In this document: in pieces, positions 24,876-33,459 of the stretch
How positions within the stretch are numbered: position 1 is the stretch's first letter
Layout of the letters: each line of letters starts with the position of its first letter
NCBI RefSeq assembly: GCF_019145495.1
Contig: NZ_JAHSTU010000010.1
Location: 62,001-126,000 of the forward strand
DNA from: Pseudomonas azerbaijanoccidentalis
GTDB lineage: Bacteria > Pseudomonadota > Gammaproteobacteria > Pseudomonadales > Pseudomonadaceae
Direction: 5' to 3'
DNA length: 64,000 nt
The notes under the pieces: model-generated
What the model was told of the DNA's origin: nothing
What the model saw: only the letters and a program-made list of their open reading frames with translations
The model's database searches: none
Position numbers and translations under genes: made by a program

Positions 24876-26114
24876 ATGCCCAGCCAAGAGCCCTTGCTGT
24901 TACGTCACCACCGTCCTTTCCTCGCGTTCTGGCTGGCACGGGTTTTTACCGCCAGCGGTTTTCAGATGCTCACCGTGGCCATTGGCTGGAATCTCTACCA
25001 ATTGACCGGCAACGTGCTCGATCTGGGCCTGGTCGGGTTGGTGGAGTTCGCGCCGCGTGTGCTGTTCATGCTGCACACCGGGCATGTCGCCGACCGCTAT
25101 GACCGCCGCAAAGTCGCGGCCATCTGCCAGTCCCTGCAAGCGCTGATCGCCCTGTCACTGGCGATTGGCAGCGCGACAGACCATGTCACCCGCGAGATGA
25201 TCTTCATCCTTGCCTTCCTGCTCGGTGCCGCCCGTTCCTTCGAGATGCCGACCACCCAGGCGTTGCTTCCGAGCATCGTGCCCAGCGCCCTGTTTCCAAG
25301 GGCGGTCGCCGCCGCGCAGTCGGCGCAGCAGTCGGCAACCATCGTCGCCCCGGCGCTCGGCGGTTTGCTCTATGCGTTTGGCAGCGTGTGGGTCTACGGC
25401 CCGACGGTGGTCCTGTACATCATCGCCTGTGGGTTGATGCTCAATTTGCCCGCCCGGCAAACGCCGCTGAACAAGGGCAAAGCCACACTGGATTCGCTGC
25501 TCGCGGGGATCCGCTTCATTCGCAGTCGTCCGGATATTCTCGGGGCAATTTCCTTGGATCTGTTCGCGGTGTTGCTGGGCGGCGCAACGGCGCTGCTGCC
25601 GGTGTTCGCCAAGGACATTCTGCTGACCGGCCCGTGGGGACTCGGCCTGCTGCGCTCGGCGCCGGCGGTGGGCGCGCTGCTGATGTCGCTGTTCCTCGCG
25701 CGGTTTGCCGTGGAGCGCAATGTCGGGCGAGTGATGTTCACTGCCGTGGGCGTGTTTGGCGTGGCGACCATTGCCTTCGGCCTGTCGACCTCATTCTGGT
25801 TCTCGCTGGCGGTGCTGGTGGTACTGGGCGCGGCCGACATGATCAGCATGGTGATCCGCGCCTCGTTCGTGCAACTGGAAACCCCCGACGAAATGCGCGG
25901 CCGGGTGAGCGCGGTGAATGGCCTGTTCATCGGCGCTTCAAACCAGTTGGGCGAATTCGAATCCGGCCTGACCGCCCATTGGTTCGGCACCGTGCCGGCG
26001 GTGGTCATGGGGGGTATCGGTACGCTGGTGGTGACCGGGACCTGGATCAAACTGTTCCCGACCCTGGCTAATCGCGACCGCATGCATGTACCCGCAGAAG
26101 AAACGAAGGTCTGA
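24876..26114 (+). CDS. MFS transporter, EntS/MFS_3-type exporter
   Basis: 412 aa with about 12 membrane helices. The loop GHVADRYDRRKVAAICQ (about 76-92) is the MFS signature between helices 2 and 3; DEMRGRVSAVNGLFIGASNQLGE near 340 is typical of the MFS_3/EntS group, which includes siderophore and drug exporters. ATG 24876 is preferred over a TTG three codons upstream. Flanking genes give no substrate clue. Confidence 0.87.
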   Translation: MPSQEPLLLRHHRPFLAFWLARVFTASGFQMLTVAIGWNLYQLTGNVLDLGLVGLVEFAPRVLFMLHTGHVADRYDRRKVAAICQSLQALIALSLAIGSATDHVTREMIFILAFLLGAARSFEMPTTQALLPSIVPSALFPRAVAAAQSAQQSATIVAPALGGLLYAFGSVWVYGPTVVLYIIACGLMLNLPARQTPLNKGKATLDSLLAGIRFIRSRPDILGAISLDLFAVLLGGATALLPVFAKDILLTGPWGLGLLRSAPAVGALLMSLFLARFAVERNVGRVMFTAVGVFGVATIAFGLSTSFWFSLAVLVVLGAADMISMVIRASFVQLETPDEMRGRVSAVNGLFIGASNQLGEFESGLTAHWFGTVPAVVMGGIGTLVVTGTWIKLFPTLANRDRMHVPAEETKV

Positions 26115-26118
26115 TCAG

Positions 26119-26670
26119 CTAAACCAATAACTCCGCGGCCACCGTCACCCGTGTGGCTTTACCGCAAAGTTGCTCCACCAGGGTCAGGGCGAACGCCAAT
26201 GCTGCACCTGAACCCTGGGCGGTGACGCAGTTGCCATCGACCACCACCGGTTGATCGACAAAGTTACAGCCCGACAGCTGATGACTGGCCGAAGGCAGGC
26301 AAGTCATGCGCCGTTGGCGCAGGACACCAAAGGCTTGCAGCGCGACGGCAGGCGCTTCGGCGATACCCGCGAACAACCGACCGGCCGCGGCCTGGTCTTT
26401 GATCAGCTGTTGCAACGGTTGATGGGCGGCCAGGTGCTGCGTCCCAACGGCGCCTCCCGGCAGAACGATCAGGTCAAAGGGTTGGGCCAGTAAGTCCACC
26501 AGCATGGCGTCAGAGGTCAGGCGTGTACCACGGGCACAGGTGAGCATGCGTCGACCTTCGATGCTGGCCACCACCACTTCAACCTTGGCACGGCGCAGGA
26601 CATCGATCAGGGTCACGGTTTGCAAGTCGTCAGTGCCCTCGGCGAGGGTAATCAAAGCTCGAAAGGTCAT
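26119..26670 (-). CDS. DJ-1/PfpI (YajL-like) family protein lacking the nucleophilic cysteine
   Basis: 183 aa DJ-1/ThiJ fold. The conserved glutamate is present (AEGTDD, E11) and LPGGAVGTQHL near 70-80 fits YajL/DJ-1, but the nucleophile elbow reads FAGIAEAPAVAL, so Ala104 stands where DJ-1 has Cys106 (normally AICAxP). The codon is GCC on the minus strand. DJ-1-type deglycase, glyoxalase or peroxide-sensing chemistry through that cysteine is therefore unlikely; other Cys (45, 124, 135, 148, 169) are not at the elbow. A non-catalytic or divergent role is inferred. Convergent with the MFS gene, 5 bp apart. Confidence 0.82.
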   Translation of the reverse strand: MTFRALITLAEGTDDLQTVTLIDVLRRAKVEVVVASIEGRRMLTCARGTRLTSDAMLVDLLAQPFDLIVLPGGAVGTQHLAAHQPLQQLIKDQAAAGRLFAGIAEAPAVALQAFGVLRQRRMTCLPSASHQLSGCNFVDQPVVVDGNCVTAQGSGAALAFALTLVEQLCGKATRVTVAAELLV

Positions 26671-26754
26671 GGGAACAATCCACAGGAGAGTTCTTCAAGC
26701 GTAGTCAGCTTTCCTGACGCTTGTTCGAGCACACGTCGTTACCTGATGTAAACG

Positions 26755-27198
26755 CTACTTGATGTAAAGCTGCGTCGACATCGTGTTGCCCGGCGCGTTG
26801 ATGGACGTGTTGCTGAAGGTGAAGGTGCCTTCCTGCTTGCCGGCCAGATTGAAGATGTACACATAGCCGACGGTCTTTTCCCCGGGGCCGCAGGTTGTCA
26901 GGTTGCCATTTTTGAACGCGCAAACCGGCGTGCGGGTGCCATTGACGTCGAAACCGTCCAGACCGACATGGGGTTCACGGCCATAACCCACTTCCAGGAC
27001 ATAAATGGTGATGTTCGGGCCGCTGTGATTACAACGGGTCTGCGCTTGGCCCTCGGCGATGTCTTCAACGCCACAGGAAGGCGAGGCGACCTTGAGCACT
27101 TTCAACTGCGTCAACGGCGCCGCCGTAGCAGCCACCGCGGTTTGCGCCCCGAACAACGCCATCAACACGGCGAAAATGCCCATCAGATGCTTTTTCAT
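26755..27198 (-). CDS. Secreted DUF4879 (YolA-like) protein
   Basis: 147 aa with a Sec signal peptide: MKKHLMG, hydrophobic core, cut probably after AVA near 23. The mature part has Cys pairs (SCGVEDIAEGQAQTRC; VCAFKNGNLTTC) likely to form disulfides and a C-terminal stretch FSNTSINAPGNTMSTQLYIK that matches the DUF4879 pattern seen in B. subtilis YolA. Function of the family is unknown. ATG 27198 has a weak AGG; an upstream extension of 28 codons lacks signal-peptide character. Confidence 0.72.
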   Translation of the reverse strand: MKKHLMGIFAVLMALFGAQTAVAATAAPLTQLKVLKVASPSCGVEDIAEGQAQTRCNHSGPNITIYVLEVGYGREPHVGLDGFDVNGTRTPVCAFKNGNLTTCGPGEKTVGYVYIFNLAGKQEGTFTFSNTSINAPGNTMSTQLYIK

Positions 27199-27422
27199 AC
27201 AAGACCTGTCCACCGCAAAAAACCAGCGCGCAGTATGGCCGGTTTGAACAAAACGCAAAACATCGACGACGATCACCGCCATAAGCAGCCATAACCGTAA
27301 GCGGCTGGTATGATGCGCGGCTTTTTCCGGCCCACAGTAATTTCCCAGGCGCGTTCAGCGGTCTGTGCTTTGCTGTTGAGGTCGATACATTCACGGCGCC
27401 GGGCGCGCCACGGGGAGCAGAC

Positions 27423-28718
27423 ATGCTGGAAAGGCTGTTTCAACTCAAGGCACACAACACCAACGTGCGGACCGAGATTCTGGCGGGCGTCACGACTTTC
27501 TTGGCCATGGCCTACATTCTGTTCGTCAACCCGAGCATCCTCGGCGAGACCGGCATGGACAAGGGTGCGGTGTTCGTCGCCACCTGCCTGGCAGCCGCTA
27601 TCGGCTCCACGGTCATGGGCCTGATCGCCAACTACCCGATCGCGCTCGCGCCGGGCATGGGCCTGAACGCCTTCTTCACCTACACCGTGGTCTTGCACAT
27701 GGGCCACACCTGGCAAGTGGCGCTGGGGGCGGTGTTCATCTCGGCGGTGTGCTTCTTCCTGCTGTCGATCTTCCGCATCCGTGAATGGATCATCAACAGC
27801 ATCCCGCTGCCGCTGCGCTCGGCGATTGCTGCCGGTATCGGCCTGTTCCTGGCGCTGATCGCCCTGCACAACGCCGGCATCGTGGTCAGCAACCCGGCGA
27901 CCATGGTCGGTCTCGGTGACCTGAAACAACCGGCGCCGATCCTCGCGACCCTCGGTTTTGCCCTGATCGTTGCCCTTGAAGCGCTCGCTGTACGCGGTGC
28001 GGTGCTGATCGGCATTCTGGTGGTGACCATCGCTTCCATCGCTCTGGGCTTCACCCCGTTCGGCGGCGTGATGTCGATGCCACCATCGCTGGCCCCGACC
28101 TTCCTGCAACTGGACATCAAGGGCGCGCTGGACATCGGTCTGGTCAGCGTGATCTTTGCCTTCCTGTTCGTCGACCTGTTCGACAACTCCGGCACCCTGA
28201 TCGGCGTTGCCAAGCGTGCCGGACTGATGGGCAAGGACGGTCATATGCCGAAAATGGGCCGCGCCCTGATCGCCGACAGTACGGCGGCAATGGCCGGCTC
28301 CCTGCTGGGCACCTCGACCACCACCAGTTATATCGAATCCGCCGCCGGCGTGAGTGCCGGGGGCCGCACCGGCCTGACCGCCGTTGTCGTCGCGTTCCTG
28401 TTCCTGCTGGCGCTGTTCTTCTCGCCACTGGCCGCCAGCGTTCCGGCCTTCGCCACCGCACCGGCACTGCTGTTCGTCGCCGTGCTGATGACATCCGGCC
28501 TCGCCGAAATAGACTGGGACGACATTACCGTCGCCGCGCCGGTGGTGATCACCGCGCTGGCCATGCCGTTCACCTACTCCATCGCCAATGGCATCGCCTT
28601 CGGTTTCATTGCCTGGACCGCCATCAAACTGATGTCCGGTCGCGGCCGTGAGCTGAACCCGGCGCTGGTGATCCTGTCGATTCTGTTCGTGATCAAGCTG
28701 GGTTGGTTCAACGCATGA
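27423..28718 (+). CDS. NCS2-family purine permease (AdeQ/GhxP type)
   Basis: 431 aa, about 13 membrane segments, AzgA-like branch of NCS2. Seen: FLAMAYILFVNPSIL near 28, APGMGLNAFFTY near 77, FVDLFDNSGTLIGVAKRAG near 248 and GTSTTTSYIESAAG near 298, the substrate-site motifs of adenine or guanine/hypoxanthine:H+ symporters. GGGGAG precedes the ATG. Its stop overlaps the trmA start (ATGA), so the two genes are translationally coupled. No purine riboswitch was recognised in the 140-bp leader, which has a plausible TATGAT -10 element. Confidence 0.92.
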   Translation: MLERLFQLKAHNTNVRTEILAGVTTFLAMAYILFVNPSILGETGMDKGAVFVATCLAAAIGSTVMGLIANYPIALAPGMGLNAFFTYTVVLHMGHTWQVALGAVFISAVCFFLLSIFRIREWIINSIPLPLRSAIAAGIGLFLALIALHNAGIVVSNPATMVGLGDLKQPAPILATLGFALIVALEALAVRGAVLIGILVVTIASIALGFTPFGGVMSMPPSLAPTFLQLDIKGALDIGLVSVIFAFLFVDLFDNSGTLIGVAKRAGLMGKDGHMPKMGRALIADSTAAMAGSLLGTSTTTSYIESAAGVSAGGRTGLTAVVVAFLFLLALFFSPLAASVPAFATAPALLFVAVLMTSGLAEIDWDDITVAAPVVITALAMPFTYSIANGIAFGFIAWTAIKLMSGRGRELNPALVILSILFVIKLGWFNA

Positions 28719-29794
28719 CTTTTGATTCCCAGGCCTACGCCGTTCAGCTCGAAGACAAGGTCACGCGTTTGCGTGACCTGCTGGCCCCGTTCGATGCACC
28801 GGAGCCGGCCGTTTTCGATTCGCCACTGAAAAACTTCCGCCTGCGTGCCGAATTCCGCCTGTGGCGCGAAGCCGGCGAGCGTCACTACGCGATGTTTTCC
28901 CAGGAAGACAAACGCACGCCGATCCTGATCGAAGAGTTCCCGATCGCCAGCCTGCGCATCAATGAACTGATGCCCAAGCTCAAGGCCGCGTGGCAAGCCA
29001 GTGCGCCCCTGAGCCACAAGCTGTTCCAGGTAGAGTTCCTGACCACCCTGGCGGGCGATGCGATGATCACCCTGTGCTACCACCGTCCGCTGGACGAGCA
29101 CTGGCACGCAGCGGCGTCGAAACTGGCGGCGGATCTGAACGTCAGCATCATCGGCCGTTCTAAAGGCAAGCGCGAAGTCATCGGTCACGATTACGTGGTC
29201 GAGAAGCTGGAGGTCGGCGGCCGCACCTTCAGCTATCGCCAGCCTGAAGGCGCCTTCACCCAGCCCAACGGCACGGTGAACCAGAAGATGCTCAACTGGG
29301 CGTACGACGCGCTCGGTGATCGCAGCGACGACCTGCTGGAGCTATATTGCGGCAACGGCAACTTCACCCTGCCGCTCGCCACCCGCGTGCGTAAAGTGCT
29401 GGCCACCGAAATCAGCAAGACCTCGGTCAACGCAGCCTTGAGCAACCTCAGCGAAAACGCCGTGGGTAACGTCACCCTGGTGCGTTTGTCCGCCGAAGAG
29501 CTGACCGAAGCCCTCAACGAAGTGCGGCCGTTCCGTCGCCTGCACGGCATCGACCTCAAGAGCTACGAATTCGGCAGCGTCTTCGTCGATCCGCCGCGCG
29601 CCGGCATGGACCCGGACACCTGCGAGCTGACCCGCCGCTTCGACAATATCCTGTACATCTCCTGCAACCCGGAAACCCTGGCGGCCAACATCGCCCAATT
29701 GCACGACACCCACCGCATTACCCAATGCGCGATGTTCGACCAGTTCCCGTGGACCCATCACATGGAATCCGGGGTTTTGCTGACCCGGCGGTGA
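28715..29794 (+). CDS. trmA: tRNA (uracil-5-)-methyltransferase
   Basis: 359 aa. SAM motif LELYCGNGNFTLPLA (about 209-223), VDPPRAGMDPDT (about 292-303) and the catalytic-cysteine motif YISCNPETLA (about 318-327). Makes m5U54 in the T-loop of tRNA. Start overlaps the purine permease stop by four bases; a terminator follows. Confidence 0.96.
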   Translation: MTFDSQAYAVQLEDKVTRLRDLLAPFDAPEPAVFDSPLKNFRLRAEFRLWREAGERHYAMFSQEDKRTPILIEEFPIASLRINELMPKLKAAWQASAPLSHKLFQVEFLTTLAGDAMITLCYHRPLDEHWHAAASKLAADLNVSIIGRSKGKREVIGHDYVVEKLEVGGRTFSYRQPEGAFTQPNGTVNQKMLNWAYDALGDRSDDLLELYCGNGNFTLPLATRVRKVLATEISKTSVNAALSNLSENAVGNVTLVRLSAEELTEALNEVRPFRRLHGIDLKSYEFGSVFVDPPRAGMDPDTCELTRRFDNILYISCNPETLAANIAQLHDTHRITQCAMFDQFPWTHHMESGVLLTRR

Positions 29795-29811
29795 GCGCTC
29801 ATGCCGTAAAC

Positions 29812-29840
29812 AAAAAAACCGTCTTGATGACGGTTTTTTT
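29812..29840 (+). terminator. Terminator of the permease-trmA unit
   Basis: AAAAAAACCGTC/GACGGTTTTTTT hairpin with TTGAT loop and trailing T, 17 bp after trmA; the symmetric A/T ends may serve the convergent tautomerase gene too. Confidence 0.9.
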
Positions 29841-29854
29841 GTTTTCAATGCCAA

Positions 29855-30061
29855 TCAACCCGGCTGGTTTTTTCGGAACTCAGTCGTGGTAATGCCCTTG
29901 TATCCCCAGTTATCGGTGTCGATTTCTTCGATCACGATATGGGTCAGCTCTGGCGGCTTGCCGAGCACGCGTTGCAGGGTCTCGGTGATTTCGGCGATGA
30001 CTTGGGCTTTCTGCTCCCGGGTAACGCCGTCACGGGTGATGCGTACGCTGACGAAAGGCAT
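29855..30061 (-). CDS. 4-oxalocrotonate tautomerase family protein
   Basis: 68 aa. Met is followed by Pro (MPFVSVRI), giving the catalytic Pro1 after Met removal, with the expected Arg at position 11-15 region (RDGVTREQK) and the hairpin IDTDNWGYKG. GGAG precedes the ATG at 30061. Divergent from a LysR gene that probably controls it. The substrate is unknown; family members isomerise 2-hydroxymuconate or act on related enols. Confidence 0.9.
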   Translation of the reverse strand: MPFVSVRITRDGVTREQKAQVIAEITETLQRVLGKPPELTHIVIEEIDTDNWGYKGITTTEFRKNQPG

Positions 30062-30096
30062 GTTGCTTCTCCTGCTCGCTGGTTGAGAAAGGTTAC

Positions 30097-30116
30097 ATAC
30101 GTTGAAGCGACTGTAT
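30097..30116. promoter_or_regulatory. Possible LysR-type operator
   Basis: ATAC-N12-GTAT inverted repeat in the tautomerase/LysR divergent gap. Weak and short; listed because LysR regulators commonly bind such sites. Confidence 0.25.
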
Positions 30117-30180
30117 CTGTGCGCGGACATTTGAGAAATACTGACCCGAACACTTCATTTGATCCTCGGTGTAATCAATC

Positions 30181-31092
30181 ATGCAACGACAATTCGACGA
30201 TCTTCAACTGGGCAGCATCGAGCTGTTTTGCCTGGCCGCCGAGGCTGGCAGTTTCACGGCGGCGGCATTGGTAGCGGGCGTCACGCCGGCGGCGGTGAGC
30301 CGTTCGGTGTCGCGCATGGAGGAGCGTCTGGGCGTGCGGCTGTTTGCGCGCACCACGCGCAGCGTCAAGCTGACCGACAGCGGTCGGCGCTATTACGAAG
30401 AATGCCGCCAGGCGTTGGCGCAACTGGTCGAAGCCCAGCGCGAGGTCATGGGCCAGCAGCAGGTGCCGTCGGGGACGCTGCGCATCAGCATCCCCACCAC
30501 CTACGCCCACCATCGCATCCTGCCGCTGCTGCCGGCCTTTCGCGCGCGGTTCCCGGATGTGAAGGTCGAGTCGCACATCAGCAATCGCAACATTGATTTC
30601 GTGGGTGAAGGTTATGACCTGGTCATTCGCGTGCGCGCCATTCCGGATTCCGGCCTGATCGCCCGGCCGCTGGAGGACGCCGAACTGGTGATGATCGCCA
30701 GCCCCGATTACCTCAAGCGTGCTGGCACACCGCAAACCCTCGACGACTTGCCACAACACGAATGCATTCAGTACGAACTGCCCAGCAGCGGCAGGCGCAT
30801 TGCGTGGTTGTTCAATGACAACGGCGTGCAGCGCGAGATTCTGGCCGAGGGCAACTTCGTGTGTTCCGACGATGTGCTGGGTGGCGTGACTCTGGCCAAA
30901 CATGGCGCCGGTCTATTCCAGACCTATCGCTTCATCGTCGAAAAAGAACTGGCCGAGGGTTCGTTGGTGCAAGTGCTCAAGCCTTATGGCGGGCGTTCAC
31001 GGCCGTTTACGTTGTTGTATCCGCAGAGTCGGCATATGCCTCTGCGATTGCGGGCGTTCATTGATTTTTTGGTTGAGCATTTGCCTCGTTAA
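30181..31092 (+). CDS. LysR-family transcriptional regulator
   Basis: 303 aa: N-terminal helix-turn-helix (SIELFCLAAEAGSFTAAALV, VTPAAVSRSVSRMEERLG, about 11-62) and a CrgA-type effector domain (GTLRISIPTTYAHHRILPLL near 97; DLVIRVRAIPDSGLIARPL near 145). Divergent from the tautomerase gene, its probable target. Ligand unknown. Confidence 0.92.
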   Translation: MQRQFDDLQLGSIELFCLAAEAGSFTAAALVAGVTPAAVSRSVSRMEERLGVRLFARTTRSVKLTDSGRRYYEECRQALAQLVEAQREVMGQQQVPSGTLRISIPTTYAHHRILPLLPAFRARFPDVKVESHISNRNIDFVGEGYDLVIRVRAIPDSGLIARPLEDAELVMIASPDYLKRAGTPQTLDDLPQHECIQYELPSSGRRIAWLFNDNGVQREILAEGNFVCSDDVLGGVTLAKHGAGLFQTYRFIVEKELAEGSLVQVLKPYGGRSRPFTLLYPQSRHMPLRLRAFIDFLVEHLPR

Positions 31093-31094
31093 AA

Positions 31095-31163
31095 GATCGC
31101 AGCCTGCGGCAGCTCCTACAGGGGAACGCGTTTCAAATGTAGGCGCTGCCGCAGGCTGCGATC
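31095..31163. repeat. REPIN, family A
   Basis: GATCGCAGCCTGCGGCAGCT arm and GGCGCTGCCGCAGGCTGCGA arm directly after the LysR stop codon. Confidence 0.85.
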
Positions 31164-31222
31164 TCTTTTCTGTCCGATCACCGCACACAAAACGCCCACG
31201 AACCGGCTCTTCAATTGACCAA

Positions 31223-31244
31223 AGTAACCATCTAGTACAATTTA
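31223..31244. promoter_or_regulatory. Shared 22-bp motif, copy 1 (aroQ promoter region)
   Basis: TAACC-N3-TAGTACA-N-TTTA core. It matches the copy at 35552-35573 (opposite strand) at 17 of 22 positions. It overlaps a TACAAT -10-like element and follows TTGACC, 56-77 bp before aroQ. Probably an operator of the TetR regulator encoded between the two copies. Confidence 0.55.
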
Positions 31245-31299
31245 TCTCCACAGGCCGAAACCTACGGCCATGCTAAAAATAATAAGTGGAGATACTTTG

Positions 31300-31740
31300 A
31301 TGACCCCCATCATTCTGGTGCTCAACGGCCCGAATCTGAACCTGCTCGGCACCCGCGAACCGGCCACCTACGGCCATGAAACCCTGGCGGATATTTCGGC
31401 GTTGTGTGGCCGCGCCGCCGAAGAGTTCGGCTTGGCGGTGGAATTTCGCCAGACCAACCATGAAGGCGAATTGCTCGACTGGATTCACGCCGCCCGGGGT
31501 CGTTGCGCCGGGATCGTGATCAACCCGGCCGCCTGGACTCACACGTCGGTCGCGATCCGCGACGCTCTGGTCGCCAGCGAGCTGCCGGTGATCGAAGTTC
31601 ACCTGTCCAACGTCCACGCCCGTGAAGCGTTCCGTCACCATTCCTTTGTGTCAGCCATTGCCACCGCGGTGATGGCCGGTTTCGGCAGCCATGGCTATCG
31701 CCTGGCGCTTGAGCACTTCAGCCAACGTCTGAAAGGGTGA
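31300..31740 (+). CDS. aroQ: 3-dehydroquinate dehydratase, type II
   Basis: 146 aa. LNGPNLNLLGTREPATYG near 8-25 contains the catalytic Arg19 and Tyr24; INPAAWTHTSVA near 75 and EVHLSNVHAREAF near 98-110 hold the acid His and substrate residues. It interconverts 3-dehydroquinate and 3-dehydroshikimate. GGAG precedes ATG 31300. It overlaps the following dehydrogenase by four bases. Next to quinate/shikimate dehydrogenase and QuiC, it most likely serves catabolism; a biosynthetic copy is expected elsewhere. Confidence 0.96.
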   Translation: MTPIILVLNGPNLNLLGTREPATYGHETLADISALCGRAAEEFGLAVEFRQTNHEGELLDWIHAARGRCAGIVINPAAWTHTSVAIRDALVASELPVIEVHLSNVHAREAFRHHSFVSAIATAVMAGFGSHGYRLALEHFSQRLKG

Positions 31741-32600
31741 GCATTGTGAGCCAGAACCCAGCGGTATTGGCCGGACTGATCGGCGCCGGCATCCAGGCTT
31801 CCCGCACCCCGGCATTGCACGAGCATGAAGGCGATGCCCAGGGCTTGCGTTACCTCTATCGCCTGATCGACCTCGATCAGTTACAACTCGACAGCACTGC
31901 CCTGCCCGACCTGTTAATGGCCGCCGAGCGCATGAACTTCACCGGGTTGAACATCACCTTCCCGTGCAAGCAGGCGATCATCCCGCTGCTCGACGAATTG
32001 TCGCCAGAAGCCCGTGGCATCGGTGCGGTAAACACCGTAGTCCTCAAGGACGGCAAGCGTATCGGCCATAACACCGATTGCCTGGGTTTTGCCGAAGGTT
32101 TTCGCCGGGGCCTCAATGGCGTTGCCGTTCAGCGCGTCGTGCAGATGGGTGCCGGCGGTGCCGGTGCAGCGGTGGCCCACGCGTTGTTGAGTGAAGGCGT
32201 TCAACAACTGAGCATATTCGACGTAGAACTCAGCCGCGCCCAGAGCCTGGCCGACAACCTCAACCAACATTTCGGCAGCGCTCGTGCAGTGGCCGGGCAT
32301 GATCTGGCGCTGACCCTGGCCGAGGCTGACGGTCTGGTGAACACCACGCCGATGGGCATGAAAAAACTGCCCGGCATGCCGGTGCCGGTCGAATTGCTTC
32401 GGGCTGAACTGTGGGTGGCGGAGATTGTGTATTTCCCGCTGGAAACCGAACTGCTTCGCAACGCCCGCGCGCTGGGCTGCCGAACGCTGGATGGCGGTAA
32501 CATGGCGGTGTTTCAGGCGGTGAAGGCGTTTGAACTGTTCAGCGGCATAGCGCCGGATGCCCAGCGAATGCTGGCGCATTTTCAAAGCTTGAATGGTTGA
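31737..32600 (+). CDS. Quinate/shikimate dehydrogenase (AroE family, QsuD-like)
   Basis: 287 aa. Catalytic Lys78 in NITFPCKQ, Asn99 in GAVNTV and Asp114 in GHNTDCLGF; dinucleotide loop MGAGGAGAAVAHAL near 137-150. The TFPCK and long NTD-xx-GF forms resemble NAD-dependent quinate dehydrogenases such as Corynebacterium QsuD more than biosynthetic AroE (VPFK). The GTG start overlaps the aroQ stop (GTGA). It probably oxidises quinate or shikimate for growth. Cofactor preference is inferred from family only. Confidence 0.88.
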   Translation: MSIVSQNPAVLAGLIGAGIQASRTPALHEHEGDAQGLRYLYRLIDLDQLQLDSTALPDLLMAAERMNFTGLNITFPCKQAIIPLLDELSPEARGIGAVNTVVLKDGKRIGHNTDCLGFAEGFRRGLNGVAVQRVVQMGAGGAGAAVAHALLSEGVQQLSIFDVELSRAQSLADNLNQHFGSARAVAGHDLALTLAEADGLVNTTPMGMKKLPGMPVPVELLRAELWVAEIVYFPLETELLRNARALGCRTLDGGNMAVFQAVKAFELFSGIAPDAQRMLAHFQSLNG

Positions 32601-32609
32601 AAAGCAAAA

Positions 32610-32675
32610 GATCGCAGCCTGCGGCAGCTCCTACGGATCAATGCGATCCCGTAGGAGCTGCCGCAGGCTGCGATC
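32610..32675. repeat. REPIN, family A, terminator-like
   Basis: GATCGCAGCCTGCGGCAGCT and AGCTGCCGCAGGCTGCGATC arms followed by TTTTT, in the convergent gap between the dehydrogenase and the TetR gene; it may stop both transcripts. Confidence 0.85.
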
Positions 32676-32679
32676 TTTT

Positions 32680-33357
32680 TCAGGCCTGCAAGTAACGCAA
32701 TACCGACTCGCAAATCATCTCCCGATGACGCTGCTTGATGCTTTCATCCGGCAGATCAATCTGAAAAATCTCACCAAACGTGTGGCGGTTCGAGACGCGG
32801 TAGAAGCAGAACGAACTGATCAACAAATGCACATCCAACGGATCAAGTCCGCGACGGAACACCCCCTGCTCGGCGCCACGACGCAGAATCTCGCCCAGTG
32901 AATCGAGGATGGTGTTGTTCATCGCCTTGATCGCATCGGAGCGCTTCACATACTCGGCGTTGTGAATGTTCTCGATGCTGACAATACGCACGAAATCGAC
33001 GTTGCGATCATGGTGGTCGAAGGTGAATTCCACCAGTCGCCGAATCGCCTCCACCGGTTCCAGTTCCGCCAGGTGCAGGCGGTTTTCCGTGTTGCGGATG
33101 TCGCCGTAGAGCTTTTCCAGAACCTCGACGTAGAGCTGTTCCTTACTGCCGAAGTAGTAATAGATCATGCGCTTGGAGGTATGGATGCGCTCGGCGATCG
33201 CATCGACGCGGGCGCCGGAAAGCCCCTGCTGAACGAACTCGACAATCGCTTCCTGAAGGATGTTCTCGCGGGTTTTTTCCGGGTTGTTCTTGCGACTCTT
33301 GCGCGGCTCGGCCGTTGGTGGCTCGGGCGCTACGGAGAGTTCTGAAGTTATTGTCAT
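32680..33357 (-). CDS. TetR-family regulator of the quinate cluster
   Basis: 225 aa. N-terminal helix-turn-helix (REN...AIVEFVQQGLSGARVDAIAE, HTSKRMIYYYFGSKEQLY, about 30-75) and a TetR_C ligand domain. It lies between aroQ-dehydrogenase and quiC; the 22-bp motif before both outward units is the best candidate operator. It probably responds to a hydroaromatic ligand such as dehydroshikimate or protocatechuate (inference). Confidence 0.9.
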   Translation of the reverse strand: MTITSELSVAPEPPTAEPRKSRKNNPEKTRENILQEAIVEFVQQGLSGARVDAIAERIHTSKRMIYYYFGSKEQLYVEVLEKLYGDIRNTENRLHLAELEPVEAIRRLVEFTFDHHDRNVDFVRIVSIENIHNAEYVKRSDAIKAMNNTILDSLGEILRRGAEQGVFRRGLDPLDVHLLISSFCFYRVSNRHTFGEIFQIDLPDESIKQRHREMICESVLRYLQA

Positions 33358-33403
33358 TGCGGGCTCACGGCCATCACTGCACAGGCTGGCGATTATGAGC
33401 CGC

Positions 33404-33430
33404 GCCGCACGGTGAAGGAAGCCGTGCGGC
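33404..33430 (-). terminator. Hairpin after quiC
   Basis: GCCGCACGG/CCGTGCGGC nine-base arms, between quiC and the TetR gene; no long T-run. Confidence 0.65.
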
Positions 33431-33459
33431 TGCGGTTTGTCGGCGTGTTTACGATTTTC

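Noticed and set aside
27283..27422. Purine riboswitch before the NCS2 permease
   Set aside because: The 140-bp leader has no recognisable aptamer core; the family is rare in pseudomonads.
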